Source: Struthio camelus (lineage: Eukaryota > Chordata > Aves > Struthioniformes > Struthionidae). From it: a stretch of DNA of 64,000 bases. A program made the position numbers and the translations under genes. The stretch spans positions 1,228,517 through 1,292,516 of the forward strand of contig NC_090956.1 of the NCBI RefSeq assembly GCF_040807025.1. The letters run 5' to 3'. The first letter of the stretch is position 1; every line of letters starts with the position of its first letter. Below, piece after piece: positions 41,015 to 49,039 of this stretch. A model generated the notes under the pieces. The model was not told the DNA's origin. It was given only the letters and a program-made list of their open reading frames with translations, and searched no databases.

Positions 41015-43378
41015 GCAAACTTCAATGAAAATCCCAATAAGCATCCATATCACTAATACTACATTGAGAATGTTATACTCACTTCCTCTAGGTAGTTTGT
41101 GCTGCACTTTGACCTTTATGAAGAGGCTCTTGTCAACTTGAGTGATGCTCATTAAAGATAGACAGACAAAGCAGCCAAGTATTCCTTAACACTACCTTTA
41201 GGCAACAACACGTTGATCAGCCTAAGCTAGTGAGGCAGATACTCTTTCTTCCCAGAATTCTGTGTTGCTTTCTTACATAATTACTTTATAAACTTGGTAG
41301 TAAGCATATAAGACTAACATGCTATGGAGTAAACACATTTATGGGCATAAATAAGGAGTAGACTTTAAAAAAAAAAGTTATACATACTCTATAACTTTGG
41401 TTTCTATTCGTCATCTGCTACTACAGTACTCTACATCTAATCTATTTCAAAAAAGTATTTCAGGTTTTTTTTCCTCATCTGATAATAGTAACTGGGCTCC
41501 ATCACAGTTTGTTAGCATCCAACGTTCTGTTTTTAAGGCTCTCACCGTTTTAGTGAGACTAGACTATTATAACAGCGACATCAGCCAGCTGGTCATTCAG
41601 TCTCTGCTAGCATTCGTGAAGCCAAAAGAACATTAGTAACTGCAGATAAAATTCAAAGACCTTCTGTAACAAAGCCTTTAAAGCAAATTAAACATCTGTA
41701 TCATTTACTTTAAAACCAACCGTTATCGAGCACCTTTCAGGCACCTTTGCCAATTTTGCTCAATACTATTAAAAAATTCTTAGACTTCTGAAGCGTATCT
41801 ATGTACCTACATATGTTAGGTTGAGCAATACAATGGCATCCCTAAGCAGGCCCTCAAACATATTCTATTAAGCCTCTTTACAGACATTTCCCTGAATATA
41901 ACTGTAATATCTCTAAACAATATCTGTTTATATTCTGATATATATATATTCTATTAAATCATATTCTAATATATACTGATAAACAGTGAGCTTTAGGCCC
42001 AACCACTGTAAAGGTTAGAGATGAAGTTGCAGTTACCACAGTGTACATATTAACTGCTTAAGTTTTAAACTATTTAACAGGAAAAGGAAAAACCCACCTA
42101 GAACACATTTTAAAGAAAAGAATAGTTGAAGAGTGTCACAGAACCACAGGGCAAACAGAGAAAAAAATTTTTTTAGTCCTTAGAAAAAAAGTTTAATCTT
42201 CTTCTTTTTTTTTTTTTTTTTTTTTTAAGAGAAGTCACATTCCAAATCCCCCCCAAACCACACTCAAAACTCATCAAGATGACAGATCCCCAAATATTAT
42301 ACTAAGTAATATTAAACAATACTCTCACCACTGAGAATCCAGAACTATTCATTAGAAGACTTTCTGACATCTCAAAGAACATTTCATATGCATTTTTTCC
42401 ATAAATACTCTACCATAAACTTTGGTACTGCCCTGACATGGTTAATGTGTAGCACCAAAAAAATTGATAAAATGACACTCAAAAGCTTCTGAATAATAAT
42501 ATCTTCAGCGAAAAAAAAAAGTTACATTAAAAGGAAATTCCAAAGTATAGTTTAGATACAGAAGACACTCCTGTGCAAGACACTTTTTTTTTTTTTAAGA
42601 GTCTGCAAAGATTACAGCTTACAGATATACGACCTAAGATGTTGCTAGAGAGTACTATTTCTGCAACAGCCACCAAGTCAGTTTTCCAAACTAATGGAGG
42701 AAAACCAGGTGAAGACAAAATTGAATCATCCAAAACGCATTTTTCAAATAATTAGCCATCTGTTATATTTGTATCACTTTCAACTTTCTCTTCCAGATTT
42801 CAAAGGAATCTGGCAACTTTGTTATTAAAAGATAGCCTCCCAGATTTCCTTATGATTTTAAGTAGCAGAGCTAGACGAATTCCAGGAAACCAGAACTTCT
42901 GTAAGCAACGTACATCCCCCATCAACCACCGACTCTTTACACCCAGGTCCGAGTCTCAGGCACAGATCTGCAGGCAGTTGTCAGAAAAGCAACGACAAAA
43001 GAACAGCTCCGTCAGGCCCCGAAAATGGGTCACACCTACCGATCGCGGCCGGATCCCACTACCGCTCGCCGCTCGGCCTCACGCCGAGCGCGGAGCCCGG
43101 GCCCCCGGCGGCGCCGCGCCCCCCAAAGGCGGCCCCCGGGCCGCGGCCCGCCGCGCGGGACGAGCCGCAGCGCAGCGGCCGCCCCGCCATGCGCCCGCCG
43201 CCCCCCACGCACCTTCTTTGGTCTGGGCGTTGGTGATCTGCAGGTCGCAGTCGGCCGCCTTCAGCTTCTCGCGGCCCATGATCTGGCGCTTGAGGTCGCA
43301 CAGGGAGATGTGGAGGCCGTCGAAGGTGACCGTATCATAGTTCAGCTTGGAGGAGAACTTGTAGTGGACGCACGACAT
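9675..43378 (-). CDS. RBBP6: RBBP6, full gene span: DWNN/zinc-knuckle/RING E3 ligase and 3'-end processing factor (17 coding exons)
   Basis: The joined exons encode 1774 residues. In order they are a ubiquitin-like DWNN domain (about 1-76), a CCHC zinc knuckle (C161, C164, H169, C174), a C4C4 RING (C259 to C299), a Q4-P12 tract (337-352), a proline-rich segment (exon 14), an SR-rich region from 670, and a long Lys/Ser/Glu-rich C-terminus ending in a Lys/His-rich block. Family knowledge: RBBP6 is the metazoan counterpart of yeast Mpe1, joins and activates the cleavage/polyadenylation complex in the nucleus, binds Rb and p53, and ubiquitinates proteins such as YB-1. The start is the ATG opening MSCVHYKF, the conserved DWNN N-terminus. 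All 16 introns have GT-AG ends and all junctions are in frame, so the gene looks intact. From memory, human isoform 1 is about 18 residues longer. A segment of roughly 20 residues following the GWE motif in human is not visible here between exons 13 and 14. Confidence 0.97.
12430..14178 (-). CDS. RBBP6: RBBP6 exon 16 (residues 670-1253): SR-rich domain, conserved FRDPFEKERYREWER region and basic NLS
   Basis: A 1749-nt exon. It opens with an Arg/Ser-dipeptide domain (SRSFSRSHSRSYSRSPPYPR, then SRSRSRSPPYRR), followed by a conserved aromatic/charged block (DMKAYYGRSVDFRDPFEKER, then YREWERNYREWYEKFYKGY). Next come a basic cluster (KHKKHRKRRKG) and a long Lys/Glu/Pro/Ser-rich disordered region. 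From the human protein, the Rb-binding region should fall in the C-terminal part of this exon. The donor GTGCCT is weaker than average. The SR domain suggests localisation to nuclear speckles. Confidence 0.96.
15585..15686 (-). CDS. RBBP6: RBBP6 exon 15 (residues 636-670): cassette exon, charged helix
   Basis: Encodes EKKKSKLDEFTNDFAKELME then YKKIQKERRRSFS. The exon is exactly 102 nt (34 codons' worth), so skipping it keeps the frame. The human isoform 2 lacks 34 residues, and as I recall the protein they correspond to this segment. The same alternative splice is therefore possible here. Confidence 0.94.
16040..16405 (-). CDS. RBBP6: RBBP6 exon 14 (residues 514-636): proline-rich region
   Basis: Starts SSNRGRPHSERTQRTQAP, then a strongly proline-rich stretch (VFVPVPPPPLYPPPPHALPL and following), then SNTIPTTQAPPLSREEFYRE and QRRLKEE. 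Donor GTAAGT. Proline-rich tracts of this type bind SH3 or WW domains in other proteins. No specific partner can be named from sequence. Confidence 0.95.
17571..17628 (-). CDS. RBBP6: RBBP6 exon 13 (residues 495-514)
   Basis: A 58-nt exon encoding QPMRASTVRSAGSRPGWE, acceptor CTCCAAAAG, donor GTAAGT. The RPGWE motif anchors it to RBBP6. In the human protein as I recall it, an insert of about 20 residues follows this motif before NRGRxHSER. Here splicing goes directly to SSNRGRPHSER in exon 14. Confidence 0.9.
17732..17810 (-). CDS. RBBP6: RBBP6 exon 12 (residues 469-495)
   Basis: Encodes GYQVPVLRQPALQSLLGAQG then QSIPTT plus one base, with donor GTAAGT. The flanking introns are very short (80 and 103 nt). 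Sequence is moderately conserved and low in complexity. Confidence 0.92.
17891..17990 (-). CDS. RBBP6: RBBP6 exon 11 (residues 435-468)
   Basis: Acceptor TTTTCCTAG. Encodes DADTVIPPAALVTASELVKS then SSVLSISSLMEEK, ending in phase 0 before GTAAAT. The terminal LMEEK followed by GYQVPVL of exon 12 matches the vertebrate RBBP6 order. Confidence 0.93.
19115..19467 (-). CDS. RBBP6: RBBP6 exon 10 (residues 318-435): post-RING helix, Q4-P12 tract and Ser/Ala-rich region
   Basis: Starts AVNNFKNETGYTKRLRKQI, then four Gln and twelve consecutive Pro (mixed CCN codons), then LMRQTITRNLQPLLRPAISR and QQDPLMIPL before a variable Ser/Ala/Pro stretch ending GPF. As I recall it, the human protein has a shorter, interrupted proline tract here and no glutamine run, so the low-complexity tract differs between lineages. 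Donor GTAAGT. Confidence 0.95.
19946..20049 (-). CDS. RBBP6: RBBP6 exon 9 (residues 283-317): second half of the RING domain
   Basis: Completes Cys283, then IRTALLESEEHTCPTCHQ with zinc ligands C296 and C299, then TDVSPDALIANKFLRQ in phase 0 before donor GTAACA. All eight C4 positions of the RING are present, so the ligase domain looks functional. Confidence 0.97.
20784..20956 (-). CDS. RBBP6: RBBP6 exon 8 (residues 225-283): acidic linker and first half of the RING domain
   Basis: Encodes an acidic Ser-rich linker (PSSSSEEDDPIPDE), then LLCLICKDIMNDAVVIPCCG and NSYCDE, ending in the first base of the Cys283 codon. Visible zinc ligands are C259, C262, C274/C275 and C280. Known for the family: a C4C4, U-box-like RING that recruits E2 enzymes and gives ubiquitin-ligase activity. 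Confidence 0.97.
21899..22038 (-). CDS. RBBP6: RBBP6 exon 7 (residues 179-225)
   Basis: Encodes DKNFESVPRIKKSTGIPRSF then MMEVKDPNTKGAMLTNTGKY and AIPTID, with acceptor CTTAACAG and donor GTAAGT. It is the highly conserved segment between the zinc knuckle and the RING domain. Confidence 0.96.
23279..23375 (-). CDS. RBBP6: RBBP6 exon 6 (residues 146-178): CCHC zinc knuckle
   Basis: Encodes YMKKPLGPPPPSYT followed by CFRCGKPGHYIKNC, a canonical C-x2-C-x4-H-x4-C zinc knuckle (C161, C164, H169, C174), ending PTNG in phase 0 before donor GTAAGA. Family knowledge: this single-strand RNA-binding-type knuckle helps the protein contact the cleavage and polyadenylation machinery or its RNA. Confidence 0.97.
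23495..23583 (-). CDS. RBBP6: RBBP6 exon 5 (residues 117-146)
   Basis: Encodes TANLAEANASEEDKIKAMMS then QSGHEYDPI plus two bases of an Asn codon, with acceptor GTTAAACAG and donor GTAAGT. It is an acidic/helical linker directly before the zinc knuckle. Intron 5 to the next exon is only 119 nt. Confidence 0.96.
25996..26040 (-). CDS. RBBP6: RBBP6 exon 4 (residues 102-116)
   Basis: A 45-nt exon encoding IDDSSASISLAQLTK in phase 0 at both ends, with acceptor TTGTGAACAG and donor GTATAT. The donor runs straight into a (TA)n stretch. The residues match the linker between the DWNN domain and zinc knuckle of vertebrate RBBP6. Confidence 0.95.
28222..28235. repeat. G14 tract in RBBP6 intron 3
   Basis: Fourteen consecutive G on the plus strand (C-tract in the RBBP6 transcript). 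A slippage-prone homopolymer with no sign of function. Confidence 0.85.
30496..30501 (-). terminator. Candidate intronic poly(A) signal for the short RBBP6 isoform
   Basis: AATAAA on the minus strand, about 420 nt downstream of the exon 3 donor and about 250 nt after the stop of the readthrough tail. Exons 1-3 plus this extension plus a 5' UTR would give a transcript of roughly the 1.1 kb reported for the human short isoform mRNA. There is no direct evidence of use. Confidence 0.5.
30754..30918 (-). CDS. RBBP6: Alternative C-terminal tail of RBBP6 isoform 3 (DWNN-only protein), read through the exon 3 donor
   Basis: Without splicing at exon 3, the frame continues for 54 codons to a stop at 30754-30756, starting VCKNTISHFF. 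I recall this same decapeptide as the start of the 17-residue private tail of the 118-residue human isoform 3, a protein consisting of little more than the DWNN domain and translated from a short mRNA. Here the predicted product is 155 residues, because the frame stays open longer than in human. A canonical AATAAA follows at 30496-30501. Seen: the open frame and poly(A) signal. From memory: the human tail. Inferred: conservation of the isoform. Confidence 0.7.
   Translation of the reverse strand, partial: VCKNTISHFFLHTALNYKQCSLTFNFPNINLTVIFQQHVVYVVNTMYLIQHSKN
30919..30955 (-). CDS. RBBP6: RBBP6 exon 3 (residues 89-101): linker after the DWNN domain
   Basis: A 37-nt micro-exon encoding the end of an Ile codon then SRSEPVSGTSKA, with acceptor TTCTTCTAG and donor GTATGT. 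Its length and phase fit between exons 2 and 4. It is the last exon shared with the presumed short isoform, whose tail is read through this donor. Confidence 0.93.
33535..33634 (-). CDS. RBBP6: RBBP6 exon 2 (residues 56-89): C-terminal part of the DWNN domain
   Basis: The acceptor is AATTTCAG and the exon reads YTDDNALIPKNSSVIVRRIP then GGVKATSKTYV. It ends with two bases of an Ile codon before donor GTAAGT. It completes the ubiquitin-like fold started in exon 1. Intron 1 upstream is about 9.6 kb, the longest in the gene. Confidence 0.96.
40980..41008. repeat. T29 tract in RBBP6 intron 1
   Basis: Twenty-nine T (poly-A in the sense of RBBP6). It could be the tail of an old retroposed sequence on the minus strand, but I saw no recognisable body or target-site duplication beside it. 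Confidence 0.8.
42205..42226. repeat. T22 tract in RBBP6 intron 1
   Basis: Twenty-two T following a pyrimidine-rich lead-in. A second long T-run about 1.2 kb from the T29 tract. No retroelement body recognised. Confidence 0.8.
43213..43378 (-). CDS. RBBP6: RBBP6 exon 1 (residues 1-55): N-terminal part of the DWNN domain
   Basis: Begins MSCVHYKFSSKLNYD and ends at ...NAQTKE plus one base of codon 56, followed by donor GTGCGT. The DWNN domain has a ubiquitin-like fold and is the hallmark of the RBBP6/Mpe1 family. The exon sits inside a CpG island. An in-frame upstream ATG (43463-43465) would add 29 Ala/Pro/Arg-rich residues, but the family start is the ATG at 43376-43378. Confidence 0.97.
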
Positions 43379-43911
43379 GGTGGGCGCCGCGCGGGGCCTG
43401 CCGCGGCGCGGGGCGGCCGGCGGCGCGGGCTCCGCTCGGGGAAGGGCCCGCGGCAGCGCGGGCAAGGGCCGGCCGGGCGGGGTGGGCGGGGGGCGAGGAG
43501 AAGCGGGCGGAGGCTGCGCTCGAGCGGGCCCGGCGGGCGCTCAGAGGCCGCGGCGCTGCGCCATGGCCAGGCCCCGCGGCCTCAGGCAGACTCGGCTGGC
43601 GGCGGCCTCACGGATCCATGGCGGCGGCGGCGCTGCGAGGCCCCCGCCCCCGCGACGGCTCCGGCCCTCGGCGATCGAGCTGGGCCGCGGCGGCGGCGGC
43701 GGCGGCGCCGACCCGGCTCCTCCTCGCAGCCCGCCCGGGCGGACGATGCGGAGAGGCCTCCGCGGCCCCGGCTCGGCCTCCGCTGCCTCCCCCGCACGCA
43801 GCCGCTCCTAGGCCCGGCCTCTCGCTATGGCGGCTCCGCCGGCCCCTGCCTCTGCGCTCCGCCGAGGGGTTTCCCGGCCAGGAACCGCACGGGCCGACGA
43901 GGACGCCGCAC

Positions 43912-43922
43912 TGCGCAGGCGC
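43912..43922. promoter_or_regulatory. NRF1-type site in the RBBP6 promoter
   Basis: TGCGCAGGCGC, a common variant of the NRF1 palindrome, about 535 bp upstream of the RBBP6 ATG and close to two E-boxes. Occupancy is unknown. Confidence 0.5.
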
Positions 43923-43948
43923 CGCGGCGCGCCACACCCACCCCCGCC

Positions 43949-43956
43949 TCACGTGA
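43949..43956. promoter_or_regulatory. Palindromic E-box TCACGTGA (USF/MITF-TFE type)
   Basis: A perfect 8-bp palindrome TCACGTGA in the RBBP6 promoter. This core is bound by USF and MiT/TFE family bHLH-zip factors. A second CACGTG lies 44 bp away. Confidence 0.5.
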
Positions 43957-43992
43957 CCCAGCGCATTATGACAAAGGGAGCCGCCTGCCGCG

Positions 43993-43999
43993 TCACGTG
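43993..43999. promoter_or_regulatory. Second E-box TCACGTG in the RBBP6 promoter
   Basis: A CACGTG core 44 bp (about four helical turns) from the first. Paired E-boxes next to an NRF1 site are typical of growth- and metabolism-linked promoters. Confidence 0.45.
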
Positions 44000-44079
44000 C
44001 CCGGCGGCGGCCCCGCCCTCTCTCTCATAATACGGGGCGCCCCCTAGGACTGGGGGGGGGGTCGGCGAGCGCCGCGCCC

Positions 44080-44600
44080 GCCGCCATCTCGCGTCTTCCG
44101 TGTCACCCTCGGCGGCCCGCCGCCATCCCGCGTCCCCAGTGTCACACCCTGACCGGCCTGCTGCCATCCCACGTCCCCAGTGTCAGCTCTCGACCAGCCT
44201 GCCGCTGCCCCGTGTCCCCAGTGTCACACCCTGACCGGCCTGCTGCCATCCCATGTCCCCAATGTCACACCCTGACTGGCCTGTCACCATCCTGCGTCCC
44301 CAATCTCACCCTCCGCAGGCCTGCTGTTGCCCCATGTCATCAGTGTCACCCCCCCGCCCAGGCCTGCTTCCATCTCATGTCCCTGGTGTCACCCCTTGGC
44401 AGGTCTATCACCACCCTGTGTCCCCAATGTCACCAGTTCCAGGCCTGCCAACACCTGGTGTCCCTCCTGTCACTAGCTCCAGGCCTGCCACCACCCAGTG
44501 TGCCTAACACCACCCCCCCCGTCACTACCCGGTGTGCCTCCTGTCACCCCCGCCGGGCCACTCACTGCTAGGTGTCCCCTCGTCACCCGCCCCTGGCTGA
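44080..44600. repeat. Minisatellite, about 12 degenerate copies of a 40-41-bp unit, beside the RBBP6 promoter
   Basis: Successive GTCAC-type landmarks fall at 44102, 44141, 44182, 44223, 44264, 44305 and 44345, then about 44388, 44429, 44469, 44542 and 44582, with spacing almost always 39-41 bp (43 where a C-run has slipped). A typical unit contains GTCACACCCTGACCGGCCTG followed by CTGCCATCCCACGTCCCCAGT. The four units around 44141-44264 are the most alike, and copies diverge towards the right. Frames running through the array are periodic artefacts. Confidence 0.85.
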
Positions 44601-44920
44601 GGCCTGCCCTGCAGCTCTGCATCCCGCAACTGACGGGGACGCGGTCGGGGACGAGGCAGGTGCTGGGCTGGAGCCACCCGTGTCCCCAAGGGCTGTGCCC
44701 CGTTAGCTCGGGCAGGCACAGGCAGTCTGCAGGTGTCTTCGCCTTTTTTCCAAGGCAGGGTGACAACCCTGGCTCTAGCTCGGTCACGAACACAGCTCCG
44801 AGGGGGTGGCATTCCCCATTTCCCTCTGGCACCAGCTGCCCGGGGCTCCCAGACTACTTTCCACCAGGAAGCCCCAGCTGGCACCATGGGCAGAGCCCTT
44901 TGGAGAGGTGGGAGGTGTGG

Positions 44921-45095
44921 AGCTCCAGGATGGAGTGGCCTGACGGATGGAGCAGAGCTCCAGGACGGAGCAGGCTGGTTGATGGAGCAGAGCTCCAGGA
45001 TGGAGTGGGCTGGTTGGTGGAGCAGAGCTCCAGGATGGAGCAGGCTGGCAGATAGAGCAGAGCTCCAGGATGGAGCAGGCTGGCAGATGGAGCAG
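44921..45095. repeat. Minisatellite, five copies of a 35-bp unit
   Basis: AGCTCCAGGA recurs at 44921, 44956, 44991, 45026 and 45061, exactly 35 bp apart, each followed by a variant of GGAG(C/T)(A/G)GGCTGG. The constant period with few substitutions indicates a younger array than the neighbouring 41-bp one. Three reading frames stay open through it because 35 is not a multiple of three; none looks like a real protein. Confidence 0.9.
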
Positions 45096-45099
45096 GCTC

Positions 45100-48000
45100 T
45101 GGCCCTGCTGCCAGGCCAGGTGCCACCAGCACCGTGACTCCAGCTGTGGATTCACAGGTACTTCCAGCCAGTCCTGGTTTGACCAAACAGAAGGAGCCGG
45201 GTGGCACCAGCTCCTGCAGCACCTGGTGCCCTCCCAGCTCTCCAGGCATGGCAGCCTGCCCGAAACGAGGTAGATTTTGTAGTATTAGTGCTCAGCTGAC
45301 CTCAGGGCCATGCCAGCGCCAGCCTCGCAGGTCAGCACGGCTGGACAGGAGACAACCCCACCTGGCACAGCGCAAGGTTCAAGTGCCTTTAGCTGCTCAT
45401 GATCCTCCGATTTCCTCGGTAGGAAAACCAAAAACAATTTGTTTGCTCTAATTACAAGTCGGGGAGCTGAATAGGTGGCAGCGGTAGAAAACAGTTCAGA
45501 ATCCCAGTGAGACGTTATTCGGAAATCTCATGACTCAGGCTTTTCCTAATATCTATACTGAATCCCCACAGACTTGAAACAGATGAGATTTGAGCAACAA
45601 TTCCTACCCATTTCTATCGCTACTGCCTAAATGTTTCGGCTATTTTCTACATCAGTAAGCAAATGAAATAGTAGGTTATTAGATTTCCATTTCTGCTTAG
45701 AAGGGGCCACACCAAAGCAATAGTGTGCCAAGCAATAGTGACCAACGAATCTAATTACCGACTGTTAATGACCAGACCTGAAAAGTAATCCCTTACACAA
45801 CCCAAGTCCCCTTCCTACAGATGTAACAAGATCTCTGAGATAGGAGAAGGTCTCAGTTATGCAGAGCAGATCTTGGAGTATGTTAGCACTCATGAAGTGG
45901 ATACAAATGACTAAAGCTAGAGGAAAATAATATTATTTTATCTCTGCATCTCTGAATGTCTGTGAAAACATAAATGAATGAATTTCCAAAATAATCACTC
46001 TACTGACAGGAAACCAATCATCATCCAGTTATCATAGACATGTCTGACAGAATGACTGATAAAACAAATGAAAGCACATTTCAGATAGACTGGATATGTT
46101 CTCTTTTTTTCAAAGGAATGGATCATCAAAAGTGATGTTGGACTGGATTAAGAAATGAGAAAGAAAACAGTTAGAACAGGGAACAGAACTTGAAGAACAG
46201 GAATAAGGAAATTAAATGCGGTTGGTAACCAGGGAAAATAAAGTATTCAAGAGGACATAAAAATCATTTTCATATTTTAGTTTTCATTATGGAAGCAATG
46301 GCTGCAACTTGAAATATCTGCTAATGTTTCATTATGCAGATTATTGCTTTTTAGTAAGGGAGCTATTTGTTATTTCCACAGATGTATAATGCATATTTTA
46401 AATTCTTTTCAGGCATGTAAAAATGAAATAATTTATACTACGCAATTTCTATATGAATGTTCATTTTTCCTTTACCAGTTATTTGCCCACTAATATTCTG
46501 CAGAAAATTAAATTATGCAATTAATATTAGTCACATTCTTGTAGATGTCATATTTTTATTAGTCATGATTAAAAAACTTCAGCTGTTCAAAGTTATGTAC
46601 TGGTTGCATGTTCAATCCATTTATCAGTCAACAGTTTCAAATTTACCAAGTAGAATCTTTTGCTTACATATTTAAAAGAAACCTTTTGAATATCAGCTGA
46701 TGCAACACTATTGCAAACAAATCAATCTGAGGACGAGTACTTTTTTTAAGTAACAACAGTGAAGACTAATGGGCTTGGAGGAAAAAATCTTTTTCTCATT
46801 TAAGATATTAGGCTAGAAAACTTCTCATATCTGAACCCTAAAAGTACCATTTAGGGTTTTCATGCACTCTAGGGGAAAAAGGTTCTGCCTGTGCCTGGGG
46901 ATCATAAGGTATATAAGGTCTGCCGGCTACATGGGTCCTATATAAAACAATTTATGTCTATTAGAGAGGGGCGAGTAGTCTGTCTTTATTTTAGTTTTCA
47001 ATAACTCACTTTCTAGAGAATGTCGGCATATCCAGATTAATATTTTTCAAGTTAGCTTCCACCTAAGTACCAGATCTGCCTGCTACGCATCACCTGCTGT
47101 ACGAATCTGTTGTGAATCCAGCACATGCACAGTCATATCGCTGTCGAATCAGGCAGCACACGTGACGCTGTTTCTGCTGGCCTGCGGCTTTTGGCCAGCT
47201 GCCGGGAGGCAGACGACACCCGATCCAGATAAGGTCTGCTGGGGCAAACGTTCCTCTTCCATAAACTTCAGAACAAATGGGAATCAGCAGTTTGCGCCAG
47301 GTCAGCACATTGCATCATGCAGTCCCAGCTCTTTTGATCTGGTGTTAGATGTCCTAAAATGAATGCGATGTCTCCTGAAACCCAGCCTTGGGGCTGCCCA
47401 CACCACCAGAGATAGTGTCTGAGGTATGGTTTTCAGGGGAGCCAGTTTAGGTTCTGAAAGTCATTCAAATACCAGAGCAGCAGTAGGGCTTGCTGTTCTC
47501 TGTACACCTGTGGCACCAAGACTATTTTTGTAGCTTGAAGTTACTTCTCTAACCTTTAACCCTTTTGGTTTCTGATGCATTCAGCTGTGAATTGTCCTCT
47601 AGGTTCTACAAAGCAACCTAAATGTAAATTATCCAGGTTTTGTTGTCACTATTCTGTCTCATACAGATTAGTTAAAAAAAGAGGAATAAAGAGAAAGTGT
47701 TTGGTTTGGAATATCATTTCAGTGTTTTACCATCACAGATTTAGGAGCTGCATAGGAAACACCATCTCATTTCCCACTTTTTATTGACTTAGGAACAACT
47801 TATTTGTGTACATTGCTGCTAAGCTGTAGCAAGCATCTTCTCCTGAGTGTAGCTGTCCACGCTGCTTTAATTATGAAACAGCACACAAAGCATGGTACAC
47901 TTGGAGTGACTGCTATCAGAGACAGGACTGCTCCTGCTTGTCTGGAAAGTACCTATAGCACAACTGTACTGTAAAAAAAAAACAAACCCAAACCAGAAAG

Positions 48001-49030
48001 GACAAACAGTATTACTAATAATTTTAGAGTTGCTATAGCAAGTGTGTTGGAAAAGGGCTTGCACATAAACAGGACAGCATTATGGAAAGGTATAGGTTTG
48101 CATTTCCTTCTCCAGTTTGCTTTGCTGGGAACAGAAACCTTTTTTTTTAACCTTAGCTGTGAGTTCAATGCAGGAGAAGAAGAAGTTGTGTTGCCGTGAG
48201 CGCTTGGGTTTGCCGTGATCTGGGAGCCCAAAGCACCAGTGGGAGAGCCTGCAGCCCTTTTGGCCCGTTTGGCTGGAATATCCACATAGCTCCATGGGTG
48301 ACGTCACAGCTCTACTGCATGGTGTCATCAGCGCAGCTTCCGAGCAAGCATGGCTACTCTGAACAGGGCGTTGGTTAAGGTTAAGCCTTAATTAATAACA
48401 ACAATGTAATTAATGCACTAAAAAAAAAAAAGAAACCCAGATTCTTATCTGCTCCTGCTCTCTTCCATCCAACTCCTCTGTGCTCCATACGCATACCAAG
48501 ATACACCAAATGACCACATCACAGCAACCTCTTACTACCAGTGACTTATTACATTTTGAGCATCGTGATCAAAAGTGGGAGCCCAAAGGGTGGTAAATGA
48601 AGCCACCTGCTCAGACAAGAGGAGTCTCAAGCAAATGTCCCTGCACTTTTGCGTTGCTGACTCAAGTGAGAAAGCAGGTCTCAGAACCAGCATGCTAACA
48701 CCTGGGCACACTCAGTAAGCACTTTGGGGATGGCAACATGTCACGTTCATGAAGTCCCTGTCTTAATCGTTATATCTACAAACCATTTATGTTTACTGCC
48801 ATAAACCAATGTACTTCCCAAGTGCGGCATGTCCCTGGTTGCCTGACCACTGCCTCCTTTTACTCACATGTTCACAAACTTTGAAACAAGGAGAAAAATG
48901 TCCTCATTTAGTAAAATCTTCTGCATACTGCAAGAAAGCCCAGAGCAGTGGATTAACTGAACTTTTAGAGAAAAAATATCTAACTTTGATTTAAACAGCA
49001 AGCACAACCTAAGACAAATTATTCCAGTGG
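45100..49030. other. Intergenic DNA upstream of RBBP6
   Basis: GC-rich to about 45450, then AT-rich. It includes a perfect TGACGTCA (CRE-type) palindrome at 48299-48306. No coding region recognised. Confidence 0.5.
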
Positions 49031-49039
49031 TTATTCTCC

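Larger units (their letters stand above)
33635..43212 (-). other. RBBP6 intron 1 (9.6 kb)
   Basis: Mostly AT-rich, with long T-runs, a perfect TGACGTCA palindrome at 36767-36774, and no coding exon recognised. First introns of this size often hold enhancers. The right-hand 200 bp belong to the promoter CpG island. Confidence 0.8.
43020..44060 (-). promoter_or_regulatory. RBBP6 CpG-island promoter and 5' UTR region
   Basis: Dense CpG DNA begins inside intron 1, covers exon 1 and extends about 680 bp upstream of the ATG. It contains a GCGCA-type NRF1 site, two CACGTG E-boxes and ATGGCGGC (YY1-like) motifs, and no strong TATA box near a likely start. This fits a housekeeping-type promoter with dispersed start sites. 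The exact transcription start cannot be read from sequence. Long frames on both strands here reflect the rarity of stop codons in GC-rich DNA. Confidence 0.8.

Noticed and set aside
40980..42226. T29 and T22 tracts as tails of processed pseudogenes
   Set aside because: No coding remnant or target-site duplication could be seen next to either tract.
43025..44047. 340-codon plus-strand frame antisense to RBBP6 exon 1
   Set aside because: It is the complement of the RBBP6 promoter and first exon. Composition is Arg/Ala/Pro only, as expected from GC-rich DNA.
44080..44600. Identity of the 41-bp array with the known 41-42-bp CNM satellite of chicken
   Set aside because: Only the unit length is similar. 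I cannot match the sequence from memory, so no claim is made.
44212..45055. Repetitive plus- and minus-strand frames (CPQCH-like and QSSRMEQAG-like repeats)
   Set aside because: They only follow the 41-bp and 35-bp minisatellite periods. The frame changes between units and no start or splice context supports a protein.
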